64,000 nucleotides of DNA from assembly GCF_900176035.1 (NCBI RefSeq), contig NZ_FWWT01000015.1, forward strand, positions 35,667 through 99,666, given 5' to 3'. The translations under genes were made by a program, and so were the position numbers. The stretch comes from Desulfonispora thiosulfatigenes DSM 11270 (GTDB lineage Bacteria > Bacillota > Peptococcia > Peptococcales > Desulfonisporaceae). Under the pieces are notes generated by a model. That model was not told the origin of the DNA. It made no database searches and saw only the letters and a list, made by a program, of their open reading frames with translations. Of the stretch, positions 40,679 through 49,811 are shown piece after piece; the stretch's first letter is position 1, and each line of letters begins with the position of its first letter.

Positions 40679-41644
40679 TTGCGCAGAATGATACTGATTA
40701 GTTTTATATTATTGATTGCATCTATTGTAATTATCCCTGCCTGTACTACCCTTCTTACTTCGGGAGGAAAATCTAATGAAAATTCTAAAGATATAGAAGA
40801 ATATGATGATAAAGCAATTAATGTTTTTAATCATCAAACTGAAGAATTAATGCACATGAAATTAGATGAATATTTAGTGGGAGTTGTAGCCGGAGAAATG
40901 CCTGCTTCTTTTGAATTAGAAGCCTTAAAAGCTCAAGCAGTAGCAGCTCGAACTTATGCTTATCGAAGAATTATTCAGCCGGATCAAAGGGTGAAAAAAA
41001 TTAATGATAAAGCTGATGTTATTACAAGCCCTGATATTTGCCAAGCTTGGACAGGTGATGATGGTTTACGAAGAAACTGGGGTACAGAATATGCAGAAAA
41101 GAGAGAAAAAATTGAAAGAGCTATTATAGAAACTAAGGGACAAATCATAGTATATGATAATAATCCAATCGATCCACTTTATCATTCTACTTGTGGTGGA
41201 TATAAAACAGAGGCAGCTGGAGAAGTATGGAGTAATAGCTACCCTTATTTAGTGAGCGTCGATTGCACAAATCATAAAGACAAACATTATCAAGATACAA
41301 AAGAAATTAATATTTCAGAATTAGATAAAGCCTTAGAAATTAATTTTAAGGCAAAACCAGAAATAAAGATTTTAACGAAAACAGGTACAGGAAGAATTAA
41401 GACCCTGCAAATAGCAGATAAGGAGTTTAAAGCTACAGATTTAAGAGTAAAATTAGGACTTAAATCTACTTGGTTTACCTGGAAAATAGGAAGTGAAACT
41501 GTATCCTTTACCACACGTGGTTTTGGACATGGGGTAGGACTGTGTCAATATGGGGCAAATGATTTAGCTTCTAAAGGGAAAAAATACGATGAAATATTGA
41601 AAAGATATTATAAAGGGGTAGAATTAGTTAGTATTTTTGATTAA
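40679..41644 (+). CDS. spoIID: stage II sporulation protein D (lytic transglycosylase)
   Basis: 321 aa. N-terminal membrane/signal segment (residues 4-22), then MKLDEYLVGVVAGEMPASF with the catalytic Glu and ALKAQAVAARTYA, the SpoIID signature; also STCGGYKTEAAGEVW and GFGHGVGLCQYGANDLA. It cuts glycan strands during engulfment with SpoIIM and SpoIIP. TTG start 40679 with AAGGAGG. Position after murA is conserved. Confidence 0.95.
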   Translation: MRRMILISFILLIASIVIIPACTTLLTSGGKSNENSKDIEEYDDKAINVFNHQTEELMHMKLDEYLVGVVAGEMPASFELEALKAQAVAARTYAYRRIIQPDQRVKKINDKADVITSPDICQAWTGDDGLRRNWGTEYAEKREKIERAIIETKGQIIVYDNNPIDPLYHSTCGGYKTEAAGEVWSNSYPYLVSVDCTNHKDKHYQDTKEINISELDKALEINFKAKPEIKILTKTGTGRIKTLQIADKEFKATDLRVKLGLKSTWFTWKIGSETVSFTTRGFGHGVGLCQYGANDLASKGKKYDEILKRYYKGVELVSIFD

Positions 41645-41654
41645 ATAAGTGAGG

Positions 41655-41774
41655 AAAAAGGTAATTTGTTATCAACGCTATGCACGCTCGGGCAGGTAAA
41701 AGGAATGAGCTTCAGTAGCTTTAGGAATGGATCGAACTCGCTATCGCTTCGCTTATGATAACAAATTCCTTTTT
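41655..41774. repeat. dispersed hairpin element, copy D (internally deleted, inverse orientation)
   Basis: 120 bp, 10 bp after spoIID. Left terminal repeat AAAAAGGTAATTTGTTATCA with complementary right end TGATAACAAATTCCTTTTT. The inner part follows copy A orientation up to AACTCGCTATCGCT, half of the apical core, then jumps to the TTCGCTTATGATAA end, so about 60 bp of the other arm is missing. Confidence 0.85.
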
Positions 41775-41797
41775 AAATAATATAATAATAAAAATCA

Positions 41798-41841
41798 CCC
41801 TTACGTTTTGTACATATAAAAATGTAAGGGATTTTTTATAT
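41798..41841 (+). terminator. terminator hairpin, first copy of a 44-bp repeat
   Basis: CCCTTAC pairs with GTAAGGG, followed by ATTTTTTAT. The 44-bp sequence is identical to 42528-42571, so the two copies bracket the truncated Rpn gene. Confidence 0.8.
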
Positions 41842-41936
41842 GCACTTATACAATATTTCACTTATTTCTAACTATTTTATTTAGGACTAGTAAATATGGA
41901 ATACTATCAAGGCTTATTGTATAATATAAGTAGGCA

Positions 41937-42509
41937 GGTGACGAAAATGAAAAAAGTGATGAGTTACCAATTATAATACCTTTAGTAATTTATCATGGAA
42001 AAGATAAATGGTATATAAGAAAAACCTTAGGAGAAATGATTGAGGGGTACGAAGAGTTAACCGATGAAGTGAAGGAATTCATACCGAATTACAAATACCT
42101 TTTATATGATGTATCTAGATATAAAGATGAAGATATAAAAGGAGTAGAATACTTTGAAACATTCTTAAAATATATATATAGTGCAGGGAAGAGTTTTAAT
42201 GAAGAAGACATTAAAAAAATACAAGAAGAAGTGGAAAAAATTTATCCTGAGGGGAGTGAGTTAATAATGACTACTGCTGAAAGACTTAGAAGAGAAGGAA
42301 GACAACAGGGTAAAGAAGAAGGATTAAAAGAGGGAAAAATTGAAACGCTTTCGAAAACAGCTATCAAACTATTAACCAAGAAATTTGGAAGTTTGCCCCT
42401 AGAAGTTAAAGATAAAATACAAAAGTTAGATTCTGATACCTTAGAAATTGTAATTGATGATATCTTTGTCTATGAAGGTTTAGACGACCTTAATAAGTTT
42501 TTAAAATAA
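41937..42509 (+). pseudogene. 5'-truncated Rpn-family (PD-(D/E)XK) nuclease remnant
   Basis: The open frame begins without a start codon or ribosome site and reads DELPIIIPLVIYHGKDKW, matching residues 118-136 of the intact homologue at 63141 (KELPIIIPIVIYHGQEKW), then continues to a normal C-terminus. About 115 N-terminal residues holding the catalytic Asp and Glu-x-Lys are missing, so it cannot be an active nuclease; translation could start only at ATG 42036 (157 aa). Its C-terminal half has the GREGRQQGKEEGLKEGK-type repeat region and a helical tail. Bracketed by identical 44-bp terminators. Confidence 0.8.
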
Positions 42510-42527
42510 ATAATAATGTTCAACCAT

Positions 42528-42571
42528 CCCTTACGTTTTGTACATATAAAAATGTAAGGGATTTTTTATAT
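42528..42571 (+). terminator. terminator hairpin, second copy of the 44-bp repeat
   Basis: Identical in all 44 bases to 41798-41841. It is the functional terminator downstream of the truncated Rpn frame. Confidence 0.8.
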
Positions 42572-42719
42572 TTAAATTTATACATTACTCATTTTATTCA
42601 TAATTAAGCATTACTAATCTGGGGTGCATCTACTATCCTTATGATAAAAATATCATGCACCTTTCTTTGTATATAAATCTCAGATAATGGGAAAAATATA
42701 GTTAAGGAGGGTGATTTGC

Positions 42720-43623
42720 GTGAAATTTAAAAACAGTGCGATATATTACATAATAATCTTATTTGCAGTTATGGTATCTTTTTATCAATTAACAGAGTAC
42801 ATGGATAGAAGCCAAAAAAGGGATAATTCTGTGACAAAGGTAGAGGTACAAGCCAAGGATCAGGGATCAGAGGGGGAAACCCTAGATACGCGCTTACCAG
42901 GAAAGGGCTTAGAAAATAGTAAACCAGATGAAAACATCGAAATCCGTAAACCTACGGTGGAAGGAAATAGGGCTGAAGAGAAGAAAGTACCTGTAAATTC
43001 CGCAGAAAATACTAATGCAGCTTCACAAAAAAACTAGTTCTAATCAAAATAGCCCTAAAAAGGAAGTTACTGAAGGTAATGGAGCTAGTACCAATAAAGT
43101 AAGTCCAAAGGAAAATCAAAAAATAGAGGCGATTAAAATTGAGCATGAACAAGAGGCTACTAGTGTAGCAGCACAGCCTAAAAAACAAACGCCTAAGAAG
43201 GCTGAGCCGAAAGTAGATAATGTTAAAAGTAGCAAGTTAATTCAGCCTGTAGCTGGAAAAATTAGTGCACCATTTGGTTTAGCCTTTTCACAATTTTATC
43301 AAGACTACCGTTTACATTCAGGAATAGATATTAAGGTAAAGTCTGGCACATCTGTGAAGGCAGCTTTACATGGCACTATTCTGGAAATAAATAAATCTAA
43401 TCAAGATAATATTACGATTACTATAGATCATGGGCAAGGTTTAGTGACGACATATGCTCATTTAGGAAAAAGCAAAGTAGAAAAGGGAGATTTAGTTCAA
43501 CAAGGTCAAACTATTGGAATTATAGATAATCCAGGTCTAACTGAAGAGGGTCAAGGGTCACATCTTCATTTTGAAGTCCGCGAAAATAAAAAGTTAGTGA
43601 ATCCTGAAGAATATTTGAAATAA
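42720..43623 (+). pseudogene. spoIIQ: SpoIIQ-like M23 peptidase, frameshifted
   Basis: GTG 42720 (AAGGAGGG 8 nt upstream) encodes a short cytoplasmic end, a membrane helix (about residues 7-24) and a Lys/Glu/Asn-rich linker, then stops right after a run of seven A (43027-43033). Removing one A joins it to the next frame, which continues the same kind of linker and ends in a complete M23/LytM domain: HSGIDIK (H-x3-D) and HLHFEVR (H-x-H), so the zinc site is intact. Topology and place between spoIID and spoIIID match clostridial SpoIIQ, the forespore partner of SpoIIIAH. It may be a real frameshift, a sequencing error, or rescued by slippage. Confidence 0.85.
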
Positions 43624-43685
43624 TATTCATTTTTTGCAAACAACCCCATATACATTTATAAGGATGTTTATGGGGAGGTCGGGGA

Positions 43686-44048
43686 ATGCAGGAATATATC
43701 AGAAAAAGAGTATTAGATATATGCAATTATATTTTAGAAGAATCAGCTACTGTAAGGCAAACCGCGAATGTTTTTGGTGTGAGTAAAAGTACAGTACATA
43801 AGGATATGACAGAACGCTTACCAATTATTAATAAAGAATTAGCTGATAAAATAAAAGAAATTTTAGAAAAAAATAAAGCCGAAAGACATTTACGCGGTGG
43901 AGAGGCTACAAAGAAAAAATATATGTGCAATAAAGATACTGTAAATGAAATAGATACTGATATACATAATGTAATAGGTAATAAAATAGGATCTGAAATA
44001 CATACTGAAATGCATCCGATTAATGAATTAAAAACCGTAAATGAATAA
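43686..44048 (+). CDS. spoIIID: sporulation transcriptional regulator SpoIIID
   Basis: 120 aa. Residues 1-80 match SpoIIID: YIRKRVLDICNYILEESATV, then the helix-turn-helix TANVFGVSKSTVHKDMTERL, and HLRGGEATKKKY. It controls mother-cell genes with sigma E. The usual protein ends near residue 85-95; here an extra 35-residue Asp/Glu/His/Asn tail follows. Starts at ATG 43686 after a GGGGAGGTCGGGG region. Confidence 0.94.
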   Translation: MQEYIRKRVLDICNYILEESATVRQTANVFGVSKSTVHKDMTERLPIINKELADKIKEILEKNKAERHLRGGEATKKKYMCNKDTVNEIDTDIHNVIGNKIGSEIHTEMHPINELKTVNE

Positions 44049-44075
44049 ATATAAAAAAACACATCAACACATCAA

Positions 44076-44112
44076 GGCCTTGCAAATCAGTATTTTGCAA
44101 GGTCTTGTCCTT
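44076..44112 (+). terminator. terminator-like hairpin after spoIIID
   Basis: CCTTGCAAA pairs with TTTGCAAGG (9 bp), followed by a TCTTGTCCTTT pyrimidine run. Confidence 0.65.
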
Positions 44113-44268
44113 TATCTATCAGAAGATTATGCAAATTTGATAATTAGATTTTAAATTTAGAGATAAAGAGTATACATGCCTAGAAATAGTTGTTAGAATA
44201 ATGTATAAATAGGAACTAGAATAATTTACTAAAAACAATTTACAGAGCTATAAATATACAATTATGAA

Positions 44269-44372
44269 TATGCAATTATTTTTATGTAATTATAATTATG
44301 CAATTATTTTTATGTAACTATGATTTATGTAATTATGATGTATCTAATTATGATTTATGTAACTTTGATTTA
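44269..44372. repeat. AT-rich tandem repeats before the GGDEF/EAL gene
   Basis: Two ~28-bp units (TATGCAATTATTTTTATGTA..) followed by 15-17-bp derivatives (TATGATTTATGTAAT). They fill the region where a promoter would be expected. The rest of the 44113-44268 gap shows nothing I can name. Confidence 0.7.
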
Positions 44373-44386
44373 TGAGGGTGGCGAAA

Positions 44387-46393
44387 ATGTTTAAATCAAT
44401 TAAATCGCAATTATTAATAAACTACTTTATTATAGTGCTTATTGCCTTTATGGCTTTAGCAATAGTAACAGATCATAAATTACAAGAATTTATGGATTTC
44501 ACCAATGGACAGTATATGGAGAGAGTTTGTGCTAGAGCCTATGGTATAGAGAAAAGGTTAGAAAGGTATTCGAACCCGCATGAAATACCATCTCCCTCTG
44601 CTATATTAAATTCTTTTGATAATAATTTAAATGGAGAGAGCCTGATTATCAATGATAATGGTTTGATTTTAGCTCGATCCAATTCAACAGAAGAGAATAA
44701 CGAACCTCAATACATAACTAATAATGTAGAGGAACGGGCAAAATTTGCAAATCAAGTTAAGAGGATAGAAAAGTATAAAAATGAAGCTGGTACGAAAATG
44801 GTAGCCTTTATCGAAAAAATAGACGGTTCACCAGATTGGACATACATATATAGCATTTCAGAGTATGACCTTTATTCGCAAATAAATACGGTCAAATATA
44901 CCTTGTTATTAGCATTAGCAATTTGCTTTGTTTTTATGTCCTTATTTATTTATCTTTTTTCCAATCGGATCACTCTTCCTATCATTAAATTAAAAGAAGT
45001 TTTTGAAGAGGCAGCTGATGGTAATTTTCATGTAAAGGCTAATGAAAGTACGCCAAATGAAATCGGTAAAGCTGCTCAAAGTTTTAATAGAATGATTGCA
45101 AAAATTAAAAATCTAACCTATACAGATAGTATTACAGAACTTCATAATTTTAACTGGTTTTTATTAGATCTTCCTTATAAGATAGAAAGGCCAAGAGAAG
45201 AGGAAGGTTTATTTGCCCTTGTAATTATTTCAATTGATGATTTCAAGAAAATAAACGGCGTTATCGGGTATGAAGGGGGCAATGAAGCCTTAAGAGTTTT
45301 CAGTAATAATCTTAAAGAAATAATGCAAGATGAAGAAATAATAGCCAGATACTATGGGGATGAATTTATTCTTTTATTATGGGCAAGTAATCGCGATGAG
45401 CTGGAAAAGAGTATTCATAATTTATGGCAAAAATGTAGTGAAAAGATAAACATTCGCGGAAATTCATTTAAATTAAAAAATAGCATAGGTGCACGAATAT
45501 TTTCCAGGCATGATAAACTTATAAGTCAAAAGATTATTCACCAGGCTACATTAGCCAAAATTATGGTTAAAAAACAAGGTGGAGATAATTACATTGTTTA
45601 TAATCAAGAAATTGATAATATTATTAGAGAAGAGCAAAAATTAGAAATAGAATTAGAGAATGCTCTTGATGAGCATGAATTTTACCTTTTATATCAGCCA
45701 GTTGTAGATATTGCTACTGGAAAAACGCAAGGGGTAGAGGCTCTCGTGAGGTGGAATCATAAAGTTTATGGAAAAATTCCTATTATTACAATAATTAAGA
45801 CGGCTGAACAAAGTGGACTTATTTTAGACATAGGAAAATGGGTATTAAAAGAAGCATGCCAGCAAAATAAAAAATGGCAACTAGAGGGGTATGATCCTAT
45901 TATCGTATCAGTCAATGTCTCTGCTCTGCAGCTTGATCACCCGGATTTTGTTGAGCTAGTTAAAAAAATATTAGAAGAAACAGAGCTAGAACCGAAATAT
46001 TTAGAATTAGAAATAACTGAAACAGTAGCTATGGAAAATGTCACAGAAAACCTTAAAAAAATGAAACAGCTGAAAGAAATCGGAATTGGAATAGCTATTG
46101 ATGATTTTGGGACAGGGTATTCATCCCTTGCTTATCTTGCTGAATTACCGATTGATAAATTAAAGGTAGACAGGTCTTTTATTAAAGATGTACCTGAATG
46201 TGCTGATTCCATGGAAATTGTTAATACAATTATAAATTTAGCAAAATCAATGCGTATCAAGGTAACGGCAGAAGGCGTAGAAACTATGCACCAGCATGGC
46301 TTATTAAGCAAGACGGGATGCGATTTAGTTCAAGGATATTTAATCAGTAAGCCTAGAGAGTCAAATTATATAGAACAGAAATTTTTAGCTTAA
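44387..46393 (+). CDS. membrane GGDEF-EAL protein, likely c-di-GMP phosphodiesterase
   Basis: 668 aa from ATG 44387 after GAGGGTGG. Membrane helix 1 (about 9-28), extracytoplasmic sensor (30-165), helix 2 (about 170-190), HAMP (190-245), GGDEF (about 250-415), EAL (about 425-668). The GGDEF signature is YGDEF near residue 323, with the first Gly changed to Tyr, so diguanylate cyclase activity is doubtful. The EAL domain keeps its catalytic set: EALVRW, NVSALQL, LEITE, DDFGTGYSS, KVDRSF, TAEGVET and LVQGYLISKP. Inserted between spoIIID and mbl. Signal unknown. Confidence 0.9.
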   Translation: MFKSIKSQLLINYFIIVLIAFMALAIVTDHKLQEFMDFTNGQYMERVCARAYGIEKRLERYSNPHEIPSPSAILNSFDNNLNGESLIINDNGLILARSNSTEENNEPQYITNNVEERAKFANQVKRIEKYKNEAGTKMVAFIEKIDGSPDWTYIYSISEYDLYSQINTVKYTLLLALAICFVFMSLFIYLFSNRITLPIIKLKEVFEEAADGNFHVKANESTPNEIGKAAQSFNRMIAKIKNLTYTDSITELHNFNWFLLDLPYKIERPREEEGLFALVIISIDDFKKINGVIGYEGGNEALRVFSNNLKEIMQDEEIIARYYGDEFILLLWASNRDELEKSIHNLWQKCSEKINIRGNSFKLKNSIGARIFSRHDKLISQKIIHQATLAKIMVKKQGGDNYIVYNQEIDNIIREEQKLEIELENALDEHEFYLLYQPVVDIATGKTQGVEALVRWNHKVYGKIPIITIIKTAEQSGLILDIGKWVLKEACQQNKKWQLEGYDPIIVSVNVSALQLDHPDFVELVKKILEETELEPKYLELEITETVAMENVTENLKKMKQLKEIGIGIAIDDFGTGYSSLAYLAELPIDKLKVDRSFIKDVPECADSMEIVNTIINLAKSMRIKVTAEGVETMHQHGLLSKTGCDLVQGYLISKPRESNYIEQKFLA

Positions 46394-46576
46394 GTTATCT
46401 GTTTGGTGCATGAAATTAGTATATTAAGGGAACACTACCATAAAGAAGTTCCCAGTTTTACTGAAATAAGATAAAAATTAACTAATACTTAAAAGGATAT
46501 ATAAATAATTTGTCGAATAAAACTAATGATGGTCTTAAGTTTTAAATATAATATAAACGAAAGAGCAGAATCTGGT

Positions 46577-46600
46577 TCAGTGGGAGAAATTCCACTGAAT
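46577..46600 (+). repeat. inverted repeat upstream of mbl
   Basis: TTCAGTGG and CCACTGAA form a perfect 8-bp stem with an 8-nt loop about 57 bp before the mbl start. A -10-like TATAAT is at 46547-46552. Possible operator or leader hairpin. Confidence 0.45.
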
Positions 46601-46656
46601 ATTTATGATAATAGAAAATTATGAAGGCACGTTACTTGAGAAGGGAGGACGTTAAG

Positions 46657-47676
46657 TTGTTAAGTTTTGGAGAAGATATTGGGATAGATTTAGGTACAGC
46701 TAGCGTTTTGGTATATGTAAAGGGTAAGGGGATTGTTTTAAATGAGCCCTCAGTTGTTTCTGTGGACCGAAACACAGGACAGGTTATCGCTGTAGGTGAA
46801 GATGCGAGAAAAATGCTAGGCAGAACGCCTGGTCATATAGTTGCTATTCGTCCTTTAAAAGATGGAGTAATAGCTGATTATGATGTGACAGAAAAAATGT
46901 TAAAATATTTCATTGAAAAAGCGTCAGGCAAAAAATTATTTTTCAAACCAAGAGTAATGGTATGCATCCCATCGGGAGTAACTGGAGTAGAAGAAAGAGC
47001 AGTAAAACAGGCTTGTATAGCGGCGGGAGCAAGACAAGCTTATTTAATTGAAGAACCAGTAGCAGCGGCTTTAGGTGCTGGAATTGATATTGCTCAGCCA
47101 AATGGCAGTATGGTTGTTGATATTGGTGGGGGTACCACAGATGTAGCTGTTTTATCTTTGGGCGGAATTGTGTGCAGTAAATCCATTAGAACCGGGGGAG
47201 ACTGCTTTGACTCTGACATAGTGCGCCATGTTCGTAGAGAATTTAATCTCATGATTGGCGAAAGAACGGCAGAAGAAGTAAAGAAAGAAATAGGTACAGC
47301 TTACTTAACTACAAATGATACTACGGATATGAGAGGCCGTGACCTTGTTAGTGGTCTGCCTAAAACCATTGAAATTTCAGCTAAAGATGTAAATGATGCT
47401 TTAAAAGAGTCCGTTATGTCAATAGTGAGTGCGGTAAAAGAAGTATTAGAAAAGACTCCACCAGAATTAGCTGGAGATATTATGGATAAAGGAATCGTAA
47501 TGACAGGTGGTGGAGCCTTATTACATGGCTTAGATACCTTAATTACAGAATCTACCGGTCTTCCTGTGGCAATTCCTGAAGATGCAATTTCCTGCGTAGC
47601 AATCGGTACTGGAATAGCTCTGCAAGATATGGATATGCTAAAGGCAAGTAAAGTTAAAACTAGACAAGCACTGTAA
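46657..47676 (+). CDS. mbl: MreB-family rod-shape protein Mbl
   Basis: 339 aa from TTG 46657, with GGGAGG 8 nt upstream; gives the typical [17 protein letters not shown] start. Actin-like filament protein directing cell-wall elongation. Phosphate loops [10 protein letters not shown] and [18 protein letters not shown] and the adenosine motif [13 protein letters not shown] are intact. Its place after spoIIID identifies it as Mbl rather than MreB. Confidence 0.94.
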   Translation: MLSFGEDIGIDLGTASVLVYVKGKGIVLNEPSVVSVDRNTGQVIAVGEDARKMLGRTPGHIVAIRPLKDGVIADYDVTEKMLKYFIEKASGKKLFFKPRVMVCIPSGVTGVEERAVKQACIAAGARQAYLIEEPVAAALGAGIDIAQPNGSMVVDIGGGTTDVAVLSLGGIVCSKSIRTGGDCFDSDIVRHVRREFNLMIGERTAEEVKKEIGTAYLTTNDTTDMRGRDLVSGLPKTIEISAKDVNDALKESVMSIVSAVKEVLEKTPPELAGDIMDKGIVMTGGGALLHGLDTLITESTGLPVAIPEDAISCVAIGTGIALQDMDMLKASKVKTRQAL

Positions 47677-47754
47677 ATCAACTTTACATTAAAAACATTT
47701 TTTAGATTATACAATATTATGTGCTTATAGTATTACAGTGAATAAATATATGAG

Positions 47755-47809
47755 AAGCGGTTTTGGCCGTTTTTTTTCTAAACAATCTCTTTTTAGGGAT
47801 TGTTTTTTT
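47755..47809 (+). terminator. tandem terminators after mbl
   Basis: A weak CGG/CCG hairpin followed by TTTTTTTT, then a stronger AAACAATC/GATTGTTT hairpin (47780-47805) followed by TTTT. Confidence 0.8.
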
Positions 47810-47853
47810 GTTTTTGGTCAATAATAAAGAAGAATACGAGTGAAGGGAGAATG

Positions 47854-48870
47854 ATGAACTTGTTTGGTAAGGGACGTATGCTTTTAATGGGTATTATTTT
47901 AGGATTTATGTTATTTGTTCCTACTGTAGGATGGTTTTCGGACAAAGTTAAAGAAAAAGATTTTTTACAAAATGTAGATACTCATAGATATTTAGATATG
48001 ATGCAACAGGATCAAGAAGAAAAGGTTAAAGAGATTTTTGGCACTATTGGAGATAAGCTGAAAAATGAGCCAGAAGAATCTCTGATTACAGATAAAGTAG
48101 TAGAGGCTCCTAATATAGATGAGGCGATTGCAAATCGAGCAGAGCAAAATAGAATCGAAGTAGTAGAAGCACCTAAAGCTAGCGAAGTTAAAAACACTAA
48201 GAAAAGCTCAGAAAAAAAGCTCGTAAAGCAGGATAATCATTTAAATAAAAAAACAGATAATACTAATCTAATTGTCTTAGGCGTGGATCAAAATAGGCTT
48301 AAGTTTGTTTCTGTTTACTCTATTAATCAAAAGAATAAAAAGTCAGCAGGGGTTTTCTTGCCTACTAAGACAGGCCTTAATGTTAATGGGCAGCTTTTAT
48401 CTCTTGAAAAGATACATAAAAAGTATGGTGCAGAAAGTTTAAAAAACTTAATTAGTAAAACCATGGAAATAAGTATCCCTTATTATATGGAAGTGGATAA
48501 GCAAGGTTTAGTAGACTTAAGTAAAATAATTGGCCCTGTTTACATTGAAGATGAAAATGTAGATGTCCCTAATTTATTCAACCAATCCCCATCTAGTGGT
48601 GATGATGCAATCCTCCAAGGGGTAGCTAAAGAGGTAACTAAGACGAAAATTAGTGATTATCCAAAATTATTAGGGATCTTTAAAGAAAATGTTAAATCAG
48701 ATCTCGGGGTAAAAGGTGCTTATAGCCTTTATAAGATATTTAAAAATCTCAATCACGCTGAATTATCGAAGGTAATTTTAGGTGGGGAAAAAATTAAAAG
48801 GGATGGGCAGACCCTGATTATCGTCGAACCTTACGATTGGCATAATATGGTGTATCAAATGACCGAATAG
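47854..48870 (+). CDS. degenerate LCP-domain-like membrane protein
   Basis: 338 aa from ATG 47854 after GAAGGGAG (an ATG 3 nt earlier is also possible). N-terminal membrane segment (about 8-26), a charged linker (30-135), then a domain that tracks the LCP fold of the two downstream proteins: NLIVLGVDQN for ILVLGLDK, VFLPTKTGLNVNG for LSIPRDTRVKVKG, IPYYMEVDKQGLVDLSKIIGPVYIE for the YLIVNFQSVIDVVDAIDG segment. The Arg and Asp of R-x-D-T and P-R-D-T, needed for pyrophosphate-lipid catalysis, are absent. Probably a non-catalytic LCP relative, a regulator or binding partner. I assign no function. Confidence 0.6.
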   Translation: MNLFGKGRMLLMGIILGFMLFVPTVGWFSDKVKEKDFLQNVDTHRYLDMMQQDQEEKVKEIFGTIGDKLKNEPEESLITDKVVEAPNIDEAIANRAEQNRIEVVEAPKASEVKNTKKSSEKKLVKQDNHLNKKTDNTNLIVLGVDQNRLKFVSVYSINQKNKKSAGVFLPTKTGLNVNGQLLSLEKIHKKYGAESLKNLISKTMEISIPYYMEVDKQGLVDLSKIIGPVYIEDENVDVPNLFNQSPSSGDDAILQGVAKEVTKTKISDYPKLLGIFKENVKSDLGVKGAYSLYKIFKNLNHAELSKVILGGEKIKRDGQTLIIVEPYDWHNMVYQMTE

Positions 48871-48967
48871 GCAAAATAAAGCATAGATTAAAATAAGGCA
48901 AAATATAAAATAATATAAAAAGCAAAATAGGCAAAATGCAAAATAATATAAAAGTCAAACAAGGCAT

Positions 48968-49008
48968 AAAAAATGCCTCCTGTGAATTCTCGGCAGGAGG
49001 CATTTTGA
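48968..49008. terminator. bidirectional terminator
   Basis: AAATGCCTCCTG pairs with CAGGAGGCATTT (12 bp, 11-nt loop). T runs flank it on both strands, longer (TTTTTT) on the minus strand; serves the LCP-like gene and the small minus-strand gene. Confidence 0.85.
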
Positions 49009-49170
49009 GTTGCAATTTAATTTTAAGTTTGTAAATTTATAACATTCTGAATTTTAACTAGCTTATTCAGCTAGTTATTTATACACTTATTTAATTACTT
49101 ATTAGCTAAATACTCATTGACCCGATTACTCATCCACTAAATTATTACTTACTACACTGAGTCATTTAAC

Positions 49171-49377
49171 TTAGTCGTATAAAATTAAGTTAACATTATT
49201 TTTAACAAATTTACGGGTTACTTTTTTCTTTTCTGGTTGATAAAAAGCTAAATCTTCATCAATGTCGCTGATTCGCATTACGATAGAATTTTTATCTCCT
49301 TCTGGAGCGTATTGCCACGCCTTAAAGAGTCGATCTCTTTCTTCTAAAAGATGATTAATTTGATTTTTTGTAAGCAT
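49171..49377 (-). CDS. small conserved-looking protein of unknown function
   Basis: 68 aa from ATG 49377, with GGAGGTG 6 nt upstream on the minus strand, the reason for preferring it over the longer frame. Highly charged, mostly helical (LTKNQINHLLEERDRLFKAW), with a basic KKKVTRKF near the C-terminus. No family recognised. Between it and the bidirectional terminator lies AT-rich sequence with a 7-bp hairpin (AACTAGC/GCTAGTT, 49056-49076). Confidence 0.6.
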   Translation of the reverse strand: MLTKNQINHLLEERDRLFKAWQYAPEGDKNSIVMRISDIDEDLAFYQPEKKKVTRKFVKNNVNLILYD

Positions 49378-49671
49378 AAATAGCACCTCCAAAGTAATTT
49401 TGTACAAACCTTCACAAGTTGTCATTAATATAACTGATATTATCCATAAGATGATACGGAATTTTCTGAATTGTCATCTGCCAATGCTAGTTGGGAACTT
49501 AAGATGTTTAAGTAAATTAAAGTAAACTATATTATATATATATGATTTTTTATACTCTATATACTATTTATATTATACTTGAGTAAATAAGTCAACCAAA
49601 ATCACGCAATTGTATACAATATTATGTGACAAGTTTCACTTTCTGTTTTAAGTATTTGCAATAAATTTTAC

Positions 49672-49700
49672 TTGTTTGTGAAAAACTAGATTGGTAGAAT
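49672..49700 (+). promoter_or_regulatory. candidate promoter of the LCP pair
   Basis: TTGTTT (49672-49677), a 17-bp spacer and TAGAAT (49695-49700). The rest of the 49426-49811 gap is very AT-rich with TATA tracts and no other feature I can support. Confidence 0.4.
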
Positions 49701-49811
49701 AAAGTTTAAGGGATTATCTCTTAATTAAATGCGCATAAAGGAAGTGCTTAAATTAAGATATGTAATATTATGTTGGCTTTAAGACATGGAAAAATGCACA
49801 CTTAATAAAAA

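Noticed and set aside
42711..43623. Two separate genes, a small membrane protein and a soluble M23 peptidase
   Set aside because: The second frame lacks a ribosome site and signal, the first lacks a domain, and both share one linker composition; removing one A joins them into a normal SpoIIQ-like protein.
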